Position numbers and translations under genes: made by a program. A DNA stretch of 64,000 nt from positions 2,099,369 through 2,163,368 of the forward strand of contig NZ_CP150484.1 in the NCBI RefSeq assembly GCF_037997115.1, given 5' to 3'. The notes under the pieces were generated by a model. The model was not told the DNA's origin and searched no databases. It saw only the letters and a program-made list of their open reading frames with translations. Every line of letters begins with the position of its first letter. The stretch's first letter is position 1. This document shows positions 29,195 to 38,003 of this stretch, piece by piece. This DNA is from Amycolatopsis coloradensis (GTDB taxonomy: Bacteria > Actinomycetota > Actinomycetes > Mycobacteriales > Pseudonocardiaceae).

Positions 29195-30853
29195 ATGCCC
29201 GACGCCCCCGCCTTGCCGAGCTACGCATCGGGAATCTCGGACACCCCGCTGCTGGGGGACACCATCGGGGACGACTTCGACCGCACCGTCGCCGCCTTCG
29301 GCGACCGGGACGCGCTCGTCGACCGCGCCGCCGGGAAACGCTGGACCTACACCGAACTCGCAGCCGAGGTGGACGCGCTCGCACTGGGCCTGCTGGACCT
29401 CGGGATCGCCAAGGGCGACCGCGTCGGCATCTGGTCGCCGAACCGGTGGGAGTGGACCTGCGTCCAGTACGCGACCGCGAAGATCGGCGCGATCCTGGTC
29501 AACATCAACCCGGCGTACCGCTCGCACGAACTCGAGTACGTGCTGAACCAGGCCGGGATCAAGCTCATCGTGGCCGCGGCGTCGTTCAAGACGTCGGACT
29601 ACGCGGGCATGATCGCCGAAGCGGGACCGAAATGCCCGGCGCTGGAACACGTCGTGCTGCTCGAAAGCGAGGAGTGGACGTCGCTGCTGGAGAACGGACG
29701 CGGCGCGGATCCGTCGAGGCTCGCCAAGCGCCAAGGCGAACTGTCCGCGGACGACCCGATCAACATCCAGTACACGTCCGGCACCACGGGTTTCCCCAAG
29801 GGCGCCACGCTGAGCCACCACAACATCCTCAACAACGGCTACTTCGTCGGCGAACTCTGCAACTACACCGAAGCCGACAAGATCTGCATCCCCGTGCCCT
29901 TCTACCACTGTTTCGGCATGGTGATGGGCAATCTCGCGGCGACGACCCACGGCGCGTGCATGGTCATCCCGGCGCCCGCGTTCGAGCCGAAGGCCACCCT
30001 CGAAGCCGTCGCGGCCGAGAAATGCACGTCCCTGTACGGCGTTCCGACGATGTTCATCGCCGAACTGGCCGACCCGGACTTCGCTTCACACGACCTGTCC
30101 TCGCTGCGCACCGGGATCATGGCGGGCTCGCCGTGCCCGGTCGAGGTGATGAAACAGGTCATCGACCGGATGGGCATGGCGGAGGTGTCGATCTGCTACG
30201 GCATGACCGAGACGTCGCCGGTGTCCACGCAGACCCGCGCGGACGATTCGGTGGAACGGCGGGTGTCGACGGTCGGGCGGGTCGGGCCGCATCTGGAGGT
30301 CAAGGTCGTCGATCCGGAGACCGGGCTGACCGTGCCGCGCGGCGAACCCGGCGAACTCTGCACACGCGGCTACTCGGTGATGCTCGGCTATTGGGAGCAG
30401 GCCGACAAGACGGCCGAGGCGATCGACGCGGCGCGGTGGATGCACACCGGCGACCTCGCGATCATGGACGCCGACGGGTACGTCAACATCACCGGCCGGA
30501 TCAAGGACATGGTCATCCGCGGCGGTGAGAACCTGTACCCGCGCGAGATCGAGGAGTTCCTCTACACCCATCCGGACATCCTCGACGCGCAGGTCATCGG
30601 CGTCCCGGACGAGAAGTACGGCGAGGAACTGATGGCGTGGGTCCGCATGCGCGAGGGCGCGGAGCCGCTGACGGCCGAAGCCGTGCGGGAGTTCTGCGAG
30701 GGGAAGCTGGCGCGCTACAAGATCCCGCGGTACGTCCATGTCGTCGAGGAGTTCCCGATGACGGTGACCGGCAAGGTGCGCAAGGTCGAGATGCGGGCGG
30801 AGTCGATCAGCATCCTCGGACTCGAAAAGGCGGCGGCTACCAAACACGCCTGA
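29195..30853 (+). CDS. acyl-CoA ligase (FadD, AMP-forming)
   Basis: 552 aa ANL enzyme that activates a fatty or related acid to acyl-AMP and then acyl-CoA. P-loop [11 protein letters not shown] (from residue 193), [37 protein letters not shown], and catalytic Lys527 (TGKVRK). The full family length is present. ATG 29195 has CAGGAG 7 bases upstream. Divergent from PhzF, 133 bases apart. It resembles medium-chain or FadD35-like enzymes; chain length not predictable. Confidence 0.9.
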   Translation: MPDAPALPSYASGISDTPLLGDTIGDDFDRTVAAFGDRDALVDRAAGKRWTYTELAAEVDALALGLLDLGIAKGDRVGIWSPNRWEWTCVQYATAKIGAILVNINPAYRSHELEYVLNQAGIKLIVAAASFKTSDYAGMIAEAGPKCPALEHVVLLESEEWTSLLENGRGADPSRLAKRQGELSADDPINIQYTSGTTGFPKGATLSHHNILNNGYFVGELCNYTEADKICIPVPFYHCFGMVMGNLAATTHGACMVIPAPAFEPKATLEAVAAEKCTSLYGVPTMFIAELADPDFASHDLSSLRTGIMAGSPCPVEVMKQVIDRMGMAEVSICYGMTETSPVSTQTRADDSVERRVSTVGRVGPHLEVKVVDPETGLTVPRGEPGELCTRGYSVMLGYWEQADKTAEAIDAARWMHTGDLAIMDADGYVNITGRIKDMVIRGGENLYPREIEEFLYTHPDILDAQVIGVPDEKYGEELMAWVRMREGAEPLTAEAVREFCEGKLARYKIPRYVHVVEEFPMTVTGKVRKVEMRAESISILGLEKAAATKHA

Positions 30854-30929
30854 CACTTCGGGGGCAACCTGTCACAGTTTTGCCGCGTGTTCCCTTCGCG
30901 GTGGATCCGAACGGCCGCGAGGGGGAAGA

Positions 30930-31352
30930 ATGAAACTCGAGCGAAGCAGAAGAGTTCTCGCCCTGGCCGTCTCGGCGATCGTCCTGCCGCTGTCGCCGCG
31001 GCTCCCGCGACCGCCCCCATCGATCTGGGAACCCTGCCGGGAGACCAGTACAGCCAGGTCAACGCGGTCAACGACGACGGCGTCATGGTCGGCTCGTCCA
31101 CGCCGCTGGACGCCAGATCAAGTACCACGCGGCGAAATGGGACCCGCGGGGTCGCATTTCCGCGCTGCCGGGCCTCGGCGGTGAACAACATCGCGACGAA
31201 GTGGGCCGCCGACGGCACCCGGACGGTGCTCGGCGCTTTTGCCGGGCGGTACCTACAGCGTCGCCGACCACATCACGGCGAACGGGACGATCATCGGCCT
31301 GTCCGGCAACGAGAACGGCCGCACGCACGCCGTCTGCTGGCCCGCCGGATGA
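30930..31352 (+). pseudogene. decayed secreted HAF-repeat protein gene
   Basis: Starts with an intact signal peptide (MKLERSRRVLALAVSAIVLP), but the homologous protein continues in other frames: IDLGTLPGDQYSQVNAVNDDGVMVGSS (HAF repeat, frame +2), then KYHAAKWDPRGRIS (frame +1), VNNIATKWAADGTRTVLGAF (+2), and GGTYSVADHITANGTIIGLSG ending HAVCWPAG and a stop (frame 0). At least four frameshifts and a length of about 140 codons against several hundred in intact relatives mean it is non-functional. ATG 30930 follows GAGGGGG. Confidence 0.75.
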
Positions 31353-31360
31353 CCTTCGAA

Positions 31361-31417
31361 AGCGCGTGAAGGCCCCCTTCCGTCGGTTCAGCCGAGTGAA
31401 GGGGGCCTTCACGCGCT
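31361..31417. terminator. 20-bp perfect hairpin between convergent pseudogene and R2lox gene
   Basis: AGCGCGTGAAGGCCCCCTTC (31361-31380) and its exact inverted copy (31398-31417), 17-base loop. The right arm covers the R2lox stop codon. It should terminate in both directions. Confidence 0.75.
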
Positions 31418-32387
31418 AGGCCGCGGTGTTGGCGGCGGCCGCGGCGATCGCCTTCGCGTCTTCTTCGCCGAAGGTCTCTTCGAGGTTCTCCGGCGAGTAG
31501 TCGAGGTCGATCTGCTCCACCGGCATCCCGCGCGCGGATTCGATCGCGCCCAGCCGGCGCTGCGCCCGGTCGGCCGCGTACTGGGTGATCTGCTCCTGGT
31601 CGAAGTCGAAGGGAGTCTCTTCGAACTGGCTCTGCACCCACTGGATCATGTCGAGCGCGTGGGGTAGCAGCTCGCCCATCCGCTGCTGCACCGCGTCCCA
31701 CAGCGAGTCGTCCGCGGCGACGTGGCGGCGGCAGGTGAAGGTGCCCCACGCCATGTGGCGGCGTTCGTCGTCGCCGATACGGCGTACCACCTCCTGCACA
31801 CCCGGCAGGATGTTGTGCTGCGTGCAGATCAGCTGCCACGAGTAGTACCCGGTCAGCGCGAGACTGCCTTCGATGACGTGGTTGTAGGTGACGCTCGCGC
31901 GGATCTGGTTGAGCGGACTGGGATCGTCCTCCAGCGCACGCAAGGACTGCGGCAGCTCTTCGTAGAAAAGCTTGCGGTAGTGCGGATTCTCCGCGACGTA
32001 CGGATGCAGGTCCTCGGTCAGCCCGACGGCGTCCATCCAGCGGCGGAACACCTCGGTGTGCTTGGCCTCTTCGAAGCAGAACTGCGTCAGGTACATCTCG
32101 TCGCCGAAGCGCCCGGTCGCGGACATCGCCCGCATGAACGGCTGGATGTCTTCGGTGACAGCCTCTTCGCCTGCGATGAACTGCGACACCAGGTACGTCG
32201 CCGACCGCTGCTGCTCCGGGTTGAGCGTCTCCCAGCCCTCGCGCTCCCGGGAGAAGTCGATGTCGGCGGGATTCCAGAACTTCTTGTTCCCCTTGACGAA
32301 CAGCCGCAAGGGGAACGAGTCCCAATTCAGCCCGCCTTCGCGCAGTGAGGAAAAACCGGTCCGCAGTTCGGAGAGCGTATCGGTCAT
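31416..32387 (-). CDS. R2-like ligand-binding oxidase (R2lox), Mn/Fe
   Basis: 323 aa ferritin-like protein, often mis-annotated as ribonucleotide reductase beta. Every hallmark of the M. tuberculosis protein Rv0233 is present with a +6 shift: metal ligands Glu74, Glu107, His110, Glu173, Glu208, His211, and the Val77-Tyr168 pair that forms the valine-tyrosine ether crosslink. It binds a long-chain fatty acid at a Mn/Fe site; the physiological reaction is unknown. It follows a TetR gene by 30 bases on the same strand, as remembered for Rv0232-Rv0233. Confidence 0.92.
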   Translation of the reverse strand: MTDTLSELRTGFSSLREGGLNWDSFPLRLFVKGNKKFWNPADIDFSREREGWETLNPEQQRSATYLVSQFIAGEEAVTEDIQPFMRAMSATGRFGDEMYLTQFCFEEAKHTEVFRRWMDAVGLTEDLHPYVAENPHYRKLFYEELPQSLRALEDDPSPLNQIRASVTYNHVIEGSLALTGYYSWQLICTQHNILPGVQEVVRRIGDDERRHMAWGTFTCRRHVAADDSLWDAVQQRMGELLPHALDMIQWVQSQFEETPFDFDQEQITQYAADRAQRRLGAIESARGMPVEQIDLDYSPENLEETFGEEDAKAIAAAAANTAA

Positions 32388-32417
32388 GACGTACCCTTCA
32401 TGTCACTCCATTGTGGA

Positions 32418-33014
32418 CTAATCGGTGGTCAGCGCCCGGATGGCGGGCGCCAGCACGGCGACGACCGAAGCCGCCGCCTCGTCGGCCGAATGCGTCGGCA
32501 TGACGAGATGGGAGAGGGAAAGCCGCACGACGGTCTCCGCCAGCAGCGCGGCGGATTCCGGGGACAGCGACGGCTCGAACTCGCGGTACTGCCCGGCCGC
32601 GACCTCGGTGGCCGCGGTCAGGATCGGTTCGCCTTTGGTGGTCAGCAGGGGAAGGAGATCCTCGCCCGCTTCGGTGCCGAGTGTCGTGGCGACGAGCCGG
32701 TTCTCGCGGGCGTGCTCGATCGTGTGGACGACCGCCACCCGGATCCCGTCGCGCAGGTCCCGCGCGTCCTGGACGCGCAGGCGGATGCCTTCCAGGAACT
32801 CCGACGTCGTCCGGAGGATCACGGACTCGGCGAGCGTGCCCTTGTTGCCGAACTCGTTGTAGACGGTCTGCCTGCTCACTCCGGCGCGGGCGGCGACGTC
32901 CGCCATCCGCAGGGCCGTGTAGCCGCGTTCGGTGAGCAGGTCGGTGGCCGCGTCGAGCAGAGCCTCCCGCAGAGAGGCCTTGGTTCGATCGGAGAAGCTC
33001 GTGATGTCGCCCAC
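32418..33014 (-). CDS. TetR-family regulator upstream of R2lox
   Basis: 198 aa. N-terminal HTH (residues about 18-62: ATDLLTERGYTALRMADVAARAGVSRQTVYNEFGNKGTLAE split around the turn), then a helical ligand domain. Probable autoregulator of the TetR-R2lox operon. GTG 33014 is the best start, though GGAAG is very close to it. A 6-bp inverted repeat (33024-33048) lies just upstream. Confidence 0.88.
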   Translation of the reverse strand: MGDITSFSDRTKASLREALLDAATDLLTERGYTALRMADVAARAGVSRQTVYNEFGNKGTLAESVILRTTSEFLEGIRLRVQDARDLRDGIRVAVVHTIEHARENRLVATTLGTEAGEDLLPLLTTKGEPILTAATEVAAGQYREFEPSLSPESAALLAETVVRLSLSHLVMPTHSADEAAASVVAVLAPAIRALTTD

Positions 33015-33023
33015 ACTTCCAGC

Positions 33024-33048
33024 TTGACACAGATCGCGTCCATGTCAA
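33024..33048. promoter_or_regulatory. TTGACA/TGTCAA inverted repeat before the TetR-R2lox operon
   Basis: TTGACA (33024-33029) and TGTCAA (33043-33048), 13-base spacer, between the divergent TetR and HAD genes. On either strand the half-site equals a -35 hexamer, so it could be an operator overlapping divergent promoters. No convincing -10 accompanies it. Confidence 0.4.
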
Positions 33049-33108
33049 AGAAGTTGACGGGCACCCATCCGGTGTAAATCAGTCGGTGGCTGCGGCTACC
33101 GTGGCCGT

Positions 33109-33762
33109 GTGGGCATCACCGTGGGGTTCGACCTCGACATGACATTGATCGATCCGCGGCCGGGCATGGTCGCGGTGATGAACGCGCTCGGCGTGGAGTC
33201 CGGCCTGCCGCTGGACGGCGAGTACTTCGCGGCCAACCTCGGCCCGCCGCTCGACGCCAGCCTGCGGGGCTTCGGGGCGCCGGAGGAGCGCATCCCGGAG
33301 CTGGTGACGCGCTTCCGCGCGATGTACCCGGAGACGGTCGTGCCCGTGACGGTCGCGATGCCCGGCGCGGCCGAGGCACTGCACGCGGTCCGCGAGGCGG
33401 GTGGGCGCACCGTCGTCGTCACCGGGAAGTACGCGCCCAACGCGAAACTCCACCTGGACGCGCTCGGTCTCGAGGTCGACGTCCTGGTGGGGGAGCTGTG
33501 GTCGACCGAGAAGGCCGCCGCGCTCACCGAGCACGGCGCCCGTGTCTACGTCGGGGACCACCTCGGCGACATCCGCGGCGCACTGGCGGCCGGTGCGGTC
33601 CCCATCGGGGTCACGACCGGCCCATGCACCAAGGAGGAGTTGCTCGCGGAAGGGGCCGACGTGGTGTTCGACTCGCTGACCGAGTTCCCCGGCTGGCTCA
33701 GCTCTTTCGGCGAGCCTCGCGGATCAGGGCGATCAGGCCGAGGGCCAGCCCCAGCGGAGTGA
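33109..33762 (+). CDS. HAD-superfamily phosphatase (phosphoglycolate-phosphatase-like)
   Basis: 217 aa. Motif I FDLDMTLID (Asp8, Asp10), motif II VVTGK, motif IV VYVGDHLGDIRGAL, with a small helical cap between. Likely a small-molecule phosphatase; substrate unknown. GTG 33109 is used, with no strong ribosome site, so a leaderless or weakly translated start is possible. The last 21 codons (GEPRGSGRSGRG tail) overlap the convergent small membrane-protein gene by 65 bases. Confidence 0.85.
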   Translation: MGITVGFDLDMTLIDPRPGMVAVMNALGVESGLPLDGEYFAANLGPPLDASLRGFGAPEERIPELVTRFRAMYPETVVPVTVAMPGAAEALHAVREAGGRTVVVTGKYAPNAKLHLDALGLEVDVLVGELWSTEKAAALTEHGARVYVGDHLGDIRGALAAGAVPIGVTTGPCTKEELLAEGADVVFDSLTEFPGWLSSFGEPRGSGRSGRGPAPAE

Positions 33763-33916
33763 TCACACCCGCCGCGGCGGACAGCCACACCGGCAGGTTC
33801 TCCAGTCCGGCGGCGAACAGCACGAACACCGCTGTGACGGCGATCATGCCGAGCGCGAACAGGCCGATGCCGACGCGCATGAGGATCGGTTTGCCGGGCT
33901 TTTCGGGGACGGCCAC
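33698..33916 (-). CDS. small two-helix membrane protein of unknown function
   Basis: 72 aa with two hydrophobic helices (MRVGIGLFALGMIAVTAVF and WLSAAAGVITPLGLALGL) and a basic C-terminus. GTG 33916 is chosen because AAAGGAGG lies 5 bases upstream, the strongest ribosome site nearby; earlier in-frame starts lack one. It overlaps the 3' end of the HAD gene antisense by 65 bases. Confidence 0.7.
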   Translation of the reverse strand: MAVPEKPGKPILMRVGIGLFALGMIAVTAVFVLFAAGLENLPVWLSAAAGVITPLGLALGLIALIREARRKS

Positions 33917-34074
33917 AGCGGCCTCCTTTACTGCGGTCTCCATGAAGCAGAGGGTATCCGCCGGTATCCGCTTCTCCACAGGGCGTGTGGCGAGATACGC
34001 TTATGGGACGCGCGCCCTGGGTACGCCCCGGGCGCGTTCGTTGTGAGCAGGACAGCAAAGGACTGGTGAGGGAA

Positions 34075-34461
34075 GTGCCGACCGGCAAGGTCAAGTGGTA
34101 CGACGCGGAGAAGGGTTTCGGTTTCGTCACCCAGGATGGGGGCGCCGACGTCTACATCCGCAAAGCCGCGCTGCCGCAGGGCGTCGAAGGGCTCAAGGCG
34201 GGCCAGCGCCTCGAGTTCGGTGTCGCCGACGGCCGCCGCGGCCCGCAAGCGCTCTCCGTCCGGCTGCTGGACCCGCCGCCGTCGGTCGCCGAGGCGCGCC
34301 GCCGTCCCGCCGAGGAGCTGCACGGGCTCATCGAGGACATGATCAAGCTGCTCGAGCTCAAGGTGCAGCCGGACCTGCGGCGCAACCGCTACCCGGACCG
34401 GAAGAACACGAAGCAGATCGCCGAGATCATGCGCGCCGTCGCCCGGGACCTCGATCCCTGA
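34075..34461 (+). CDS. cspB: cold-shock domain protein with C-terminal extension
   Basis: 128 aa. Residues 1-65 form a cold-shock domain with RNA-binding motifs KGFGFV and DVYIRK; unlike 67-aa CspA types, a 60-residue helical tail follows, as in M. tuberculosis Rv0871. RNA chaperone role is probable. GTG 34075 is chosen to match the family N-terminus ([13 protein letters not shown]); GTG 34066 with AAAGGA is the alternative. First gene of the block syntenic with Rv0871-Rv0883c. Confidence 0.88.
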   Translation: MPTGKVKWYDAEKGFGFVTQDGGADVYIRKAALPQGVEGLKAGQRLEFGVADGRRGPQALSVRLLDPPPSVAEARRRPAEELHGLIEDMIKLLELKVQPDLRRNRYPDRKNTKQIAEIMRAVARDLDP

Positions 34462-34540
34462 TCGGCCGCGCCCGGGTCCGTGAAGGCCTCCTTGGCGGAT
34501 TCGTATTTGTTCACCCACCCGCGCGGCCGGCGGTTTCGTC

Positions 34541-34581
34541 GATGAGGGATCGGGGACATTGAACGTCCCGAATCCCTCATC
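34541..34581. repeat. imperfect 17-bp inverted repeat after cspB
   Basis: GATGAGGGATCGGGGAC (34541-34557) and GTCCCGAATCCCTCATC (34565-34581), two mismatches and a 7-base loop. Likely 3'-end structure of cspB. Confidence 0.5.
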
Positions 34582-34641
34582 AACGGCGTCCCGCGGTGTC
34601 TCGAATCCTGGTGGCGCCGTGACTCGGGGAAGGCCGGTCGT

Positions 34642-34675
34642 AGGTAAGTCCGTGGAGACCTTCACGGACTTACCT
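34642..34675. terminator. 13-bp perfect hairpin between cspB and the DUF2771 gene
   Basis: AGGTAAGTCCGTG (34642-34654) and CACGGACTTACCT (34663-34675), 8-base loop. It lies between convergent genes and could serve both. Confidence 0.6.
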
Positions 34676-34710
34676 GCGCAGGTCGACCGCACCGAGAGGC
34701 CGCGCGCGGT

Positions 34711-34727
34711 AGCAAAGGTCCCTTGCT
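34711..34727 (+). repeat. 17-bp dispersed near-palindrome, copy 3
   Basis: AGCAAAGGTCCCTTGCT, identical to 15652-15668. It lies 5 bases beyond the DUF2771 stop. Confidence 0.7.
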
Positions 34728-34731
34728 CCCC

Positions 34732-35214
34732 TCAGGCGGCCGGCGGCTCGACCTGCAGCGACCAGATCGCCGTGGTGACCGCCTCCGCGTCCTCCGGACG
34801 CCCGGTCCGGCTGAGCACCGAAGCCTGCGCGACCTCGACGACGAGGATCTGGTCGTCCGGCCGGGGCGTCGTCACGGTGTAGGCGAACCGGTCCAGCGAC
34901 GTGATGATGTCCTGCTTGAGCTCCTGCGGCTCGCCCTTGCCGTTCACGTACTGCACCGTGACCTTCCACGGTGTCTCCGCGATCGCGCTCGGCACCGAGA
35001 TCTGCACCGGCTTGCCCGGCCGGATGCGCAGCTTGCCCGCGGCGTCGGGCCGGGTGGTGCACTGCGCGCTCTTGATGTCGCAGGACGCCAGCGGGGCGAC
35101 GTTCACCGTCTTGCCGTCGGCGAAGAAGGTCACCTCTTCGGGGCCGGGGGCCGCACAACCGGCCACCACGAAACCACCCGCCGCGAGTAGGGCCAAAATA
35201 CGAAGTCGCCGCAT
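34732..35214 (-). CDS. DUF2771 lipoprotein
   Basis: 160 aa. Lipoprotein signal with VVAGC (Cys about residue 19), then a small beta-rich extracytoplasmic domain with a Cys pair (SCDIKSAQC). DUF2771 family, function unknown; corresponds in position to M. tuberculosis Rv0875c. ATG 35214 gives a normal signal peptide. It lies 10 bases after the MFS gene, presumably one operon. Confidence 0.83.
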   Translation of the reverse strand: MRRLRILALLAAGGFVVAGCAAPGPEEVTFFADGKTVNVAPLASCDIKSAQCTTRPDAAGKLRIRPGKPVQISVPSAIAETPWKVTVQYVNGKGEPQELKQDIITSLDRFAYTVTTPRPDDQILVVEVAQASVLSRTGRPEDAEAVTTAIWSLQVEPPAA

Positions 35215-35224
35215 ACGGTGAAGA

Positions 35225-37138
35225 TTACGAGCCTGGCCGCCACCGGGAGTCACCGGGCTGCGAGGGGATCGGCGATTCGCTCGTCGGCTCCGGGCGCAGC
35301 GGCCGGTCGCCGCCGAGCCCCGGGATCAGCGAAGTGCCGCGCCGGACCATGAACGTCTGCGTGAACCCGACGGTCAGCAGGATCGACAGCACCAGGAAGC
35401 CGATCCAGTACGTCGGCGGCAGCAGCAGGCCGACGGCACCGCCGAAGCACCAGGACATCTGCAGCACGGTCTCCGACCGCCCGAACGCCGACGCGCGCGA
35501 CTCTTCCGGCAGGTCTTCCTGGATGACGGCGTCGAGGCTGATCTTCGCCAGCGCGCTCGCGGTCGCGCCGACGAGCGCCACGATCGCCGCCGTCGCCAGT
35601 CCCGCCGCCACGGTGGCGATGATCGCGATGCCGAGACAGGCCCCGACACAGGCCAGGATCACCTGATCCGGTTTGCCGAAGTGCAGCCGCGAGCCAAGCG
35701 CGTTGCCGAGGAAACCGCCGACACCGGCCGCGGCACCGATGATCCCGAGCAGCAGCAGCTGGTCGAACGGGCTCTGCCCGCTGCCTTCCGCCTGCGCCTT
35801 CACCGCGAACGCGGAGAACATCATCAGGAACCCGGTCAGCACGCGGACGGTGCCGTTGCCCCACAACGAGACGACGATCTGCCGCCCCATCGGCTGCCGC
35901 TGCTTCTTGACCCGCCGCTCGGGATGCGCGGACAGCGACGCCGGCACCTCGCCCTCGGTCTTCTCGACCCAGGACGGGATGCGCATCGACTGCACCGCGG
36001 CGGCGACACAGATCAGCATGGTGAACCACAGCGCGCCCTGAGAGCCCCAGATCGCGTTGACCCCGCTCGCCAGCGCGCCGAACGCACCGGCGGCGACCAG
36101 GCCGAACACGGTCAGCCGCGCGTTGGTCTTGGACAGCGTGATCTCCGGTGGCAGCACCCGTGGGGTCACGGCGGCCTTGAGCACGGTGAACGACTTCGAG
36201 AGCACCATCATGCCCAGCGCCGCCGGGTACAGGAGCCAGTCGTCGAAGTGCAGCGCCATCACGATCGCCATCAGCGCCTGCCCCGCCGAGGACACGCACA
36301 TCGCGAGCCTGCGGCCGCGCTGGATCTTGTCCAGCGCCGGGCCGATCACCGGCGCGACCAGCGCGAACGGTGCGATCGTGATGAGCAGGTAGAGCGCGAC
36401 CTTGCCCTTGCTCTCCCCGCTGGTGGCGGCGAAGAACAAGGTGTTGGCCAGCGCGATCGCCATGGCGGCGTCGCTGGCGTAGTTCAGCATCACCGCGTAC
36501 GTCAGCGACGTCAGGCCCGATTTGTCGGCGCCGTCCGCCTTCGTCGCGCGCTGGAAGGCTCCGACGGCCTGCCCGGTGAGCTGACGGCTGCGCATCGCCG
36601 CGACCCGGGTGACCGTGATCTTCTTCGGCATCTTCGGCAGGGAGCCCGCGCGTGGCGGGACCGCGGTCGTCGGATGCTCGTGCGGCTGCTCTTGGGCGAC
36701 ACGCGGCTCACCCGCGTAGCCACCGGTGTCGTAGTGCTCGTACTCGCCGCTGCCCGGCGGGTGCTCGTCGTAGAACCCGCCCGGACGGCGCCGGACGGGT
36801 TCGGTCTGCCGCTGCGAAGGATCCGGATACGGCCGCGCGCCGCGGGGAGGGGTCCTCGGCGGGGGCGGCTGGTGGTGCCCCATCGGGATCGCGCTGGTGC
36901 GTGCCTCGTCGGCGGTCGGCCCGGCGGGATGCGGCTGGTAGTGGGGCTGGTGCTGCGGACGGGCCGCGGGCGGCACCGGCTGCTGGTCGACGCGGGTGGG
37001 CGGTGGCGCGGACCAGTTGCGTACCTGGGCGGCTCCCGGCTCCGGCGTCCACTTCCGCTTGCTCTTGCGGCCACGCTCCTTGCCCGGCCTGCCGGAAGGC
37101 GTGCCGTCGGGTCCAGAGTTCGAGCCGAAGATTCCCAC
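35225..37138 (-). CDS. major facilitator superfamily transporter with long Pro-rich N-terminus
   Basis: 637 aa. Residues 1-175 are basic then Pro/Gln/His-rich and disordered, followed by about 12 membrane helices (from YAVMLNYASDAAMAIAL to YWIGFLVLSILLTVGF) with the MFS loop GPALDKIQRGRR. Corresponds to Rv0876c by position and layout. Substrate unknown. GTG 37138 is used. The intracellular tail could bind partners. Confidence 0.83.
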   Translation of the reverse strand: MGIFGSNSGPDGTPSGRPGKERGRKSKRKWTPEPGAAQVRNWSAPPPTRVDQQPVPPAARPQHQPHYQPHPAGPTADEARTSAIPMGHHQPPPPRTPPRGARPYPDPSQRQTEPVRRRPGGFYDEHPPGSGEYEHYDTGGYAGEPRVAQEQPHEHPTTAVPPRAGSLPKMPKKITVTRVAAMRSRQLTGQAVGAFQRATKADGADKSGLTSLTYAVMLNYASDAAMAIALANTLFFAATSGESKGKVALYLLITIAPFALVAPVIGPALDKIQRGRRLAMCVSSAGQALMAIVMALHFDDWLLYPAALGMMVLSKSFTVLKAAVTPRVLPPEITLSKTNARLTVFGLVAAGAFGALASGVNAIWGSQGALWFTMLICVAAAVQSMRIPSWVEKTEGEVPASLSAHPERRVKKQRQPMGRQIVVSLWGNGTVRVLTGFLMMFSAFAVKAQAEGSGQSPFDQLLLLGIIGAAAGVGGFLGNALGSRLHFGKPDQVILACVGACLGIAIIATVAAGLATAAIVALVGATASALAKISLDAVIQEDLPEESRASAFGRSETVLQMSWCFGGAVGLLLPPTYWIGFLVLSILLTVGFTQTFMVRRGTSLIPGLGGDRPLRPEPTSESPIPSQPGDSRWRPGS

Positions 37139-37189
37139 GCTTCAATCCTGCCTTACGCGGGTCTCGCTTCGCGCGTTCACCACTGCTTT

Positions 37190-37954
37190 CTAGGTGGTCG
37201 CGACGAATTTCACGCGGAACATCCTGGGCCAGAGCTTGCCGGTGATCAGGAATTCGTCGGTCCCCGGCACCGCCGCGATGCCGTTGAGGACGTCGGCGGA
37301 GCTCCGCTCCTCGGGAGTGAGGAGCCCGGACGCGTCGATCTCGCCGGTCACCCGCCCGGTCGCGGCGTCGATCCGCAGGATCCGGTCGGTCTGCCAGACG
37401 TTCGCGTACACGGAGCCCCCGACGCATTCCAGCTCGTTCAGCTGGTCACGGCCGACATCGACACCGCCTGTCGGCGCGAAGGTCACGGGGTCACGGAAGG
37501 TCAGCTTCGACGACCCATCGCTCATCACCAGCTGCCCGTCGCGGTGGCACAGCCCCCAGCCCTCGCCGGTGTAGTTCACGCGCCTCAGCTCGGCCAGCGT
37601 CTTGGCGTCGCGTTCGATCGCGACGCCGTCCTGCCAGGTGATCTGCCAGGCCGTCGGCCCCAGCACGGTGATGCCCTCGCCGAACAGGTCGGGCAGGTCC
37701 TGCCGGACCGACGGCGCCGCTCCCGGGGGCCCGGCCCGCATCGACGACTTCCCGACCAGGCCGGTCCCCTCGTACAGCGTCTCGCCGGAGAACTCGAGGC
37801 CCTGGGTGAAGGCGGCCGGGTCGTGGGGCAGGGTCGAGAGCACCCGCACCTTGAATTTCTCGGGCGCGGGCGGGGCGGCGTCGCTCACCGGCGCGGCGGC
37901 GCAGCCACCGAGGACGGCGGCCAGCAGGAGTGACATGGTCATCAGCGTGCGCAC
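37190..37954 (-). CDS. glutaminyl-peptide cyclotransferase-like lipoprotein (Glu_cyclase_2 family)
   Basis: 254 aa. Lipobox VLGGC, then a five-bladed beta-propeller of the plant-type glutaminyl cyclase family: FTQGLEF, YEGTGLVGKSS, EGWGLC, MSDGSSKLTF, LNELECV, NGIA...TGKLWPRMFRV. These enzymes form N-terminal pyroglutamate on peptides; activity here is inferred. GTG 37954 is chosen (ATG 37942 possible). Divergent from the DUF3027 gene. Confidence 0.85.
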   Translation of the reverse strand: MRTLMTMSLLLAAVLGGCAAAPVSDAAPPAPEKFKVRVLSTLPHDPAAFTQGLEFSGETLYEGTGLVGKSSMRAGPPGAAPSVRQDLPDLFGEGITVLGPTAWQITWQDGVAIERDAKTLAELRRVNYTGEGWGLCHRDGQLVMSDGSSKLTFRDPVTFAPTGGVDVGRDQLNELECVGGSVYANVWQTDRILRIDAATGRVTGEIDASGLLTPEERSSADVLNGIAAVPGTDEFLITGKLWPRMFRVKFVATT

Positions 37955-38003
37955 GCGGACAGCCTGACACGGACCGCGATATCGCGTGCGGCAGAATGGG
38001 GGC

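Noticed and set aside
31416..32387. Ribonucleotide reductase beta subunit
   Set aside because: The Val77/Tyr168 crosslink pair and ligand spacing are those of R2lox, and no nrdE-like gene is nearby.
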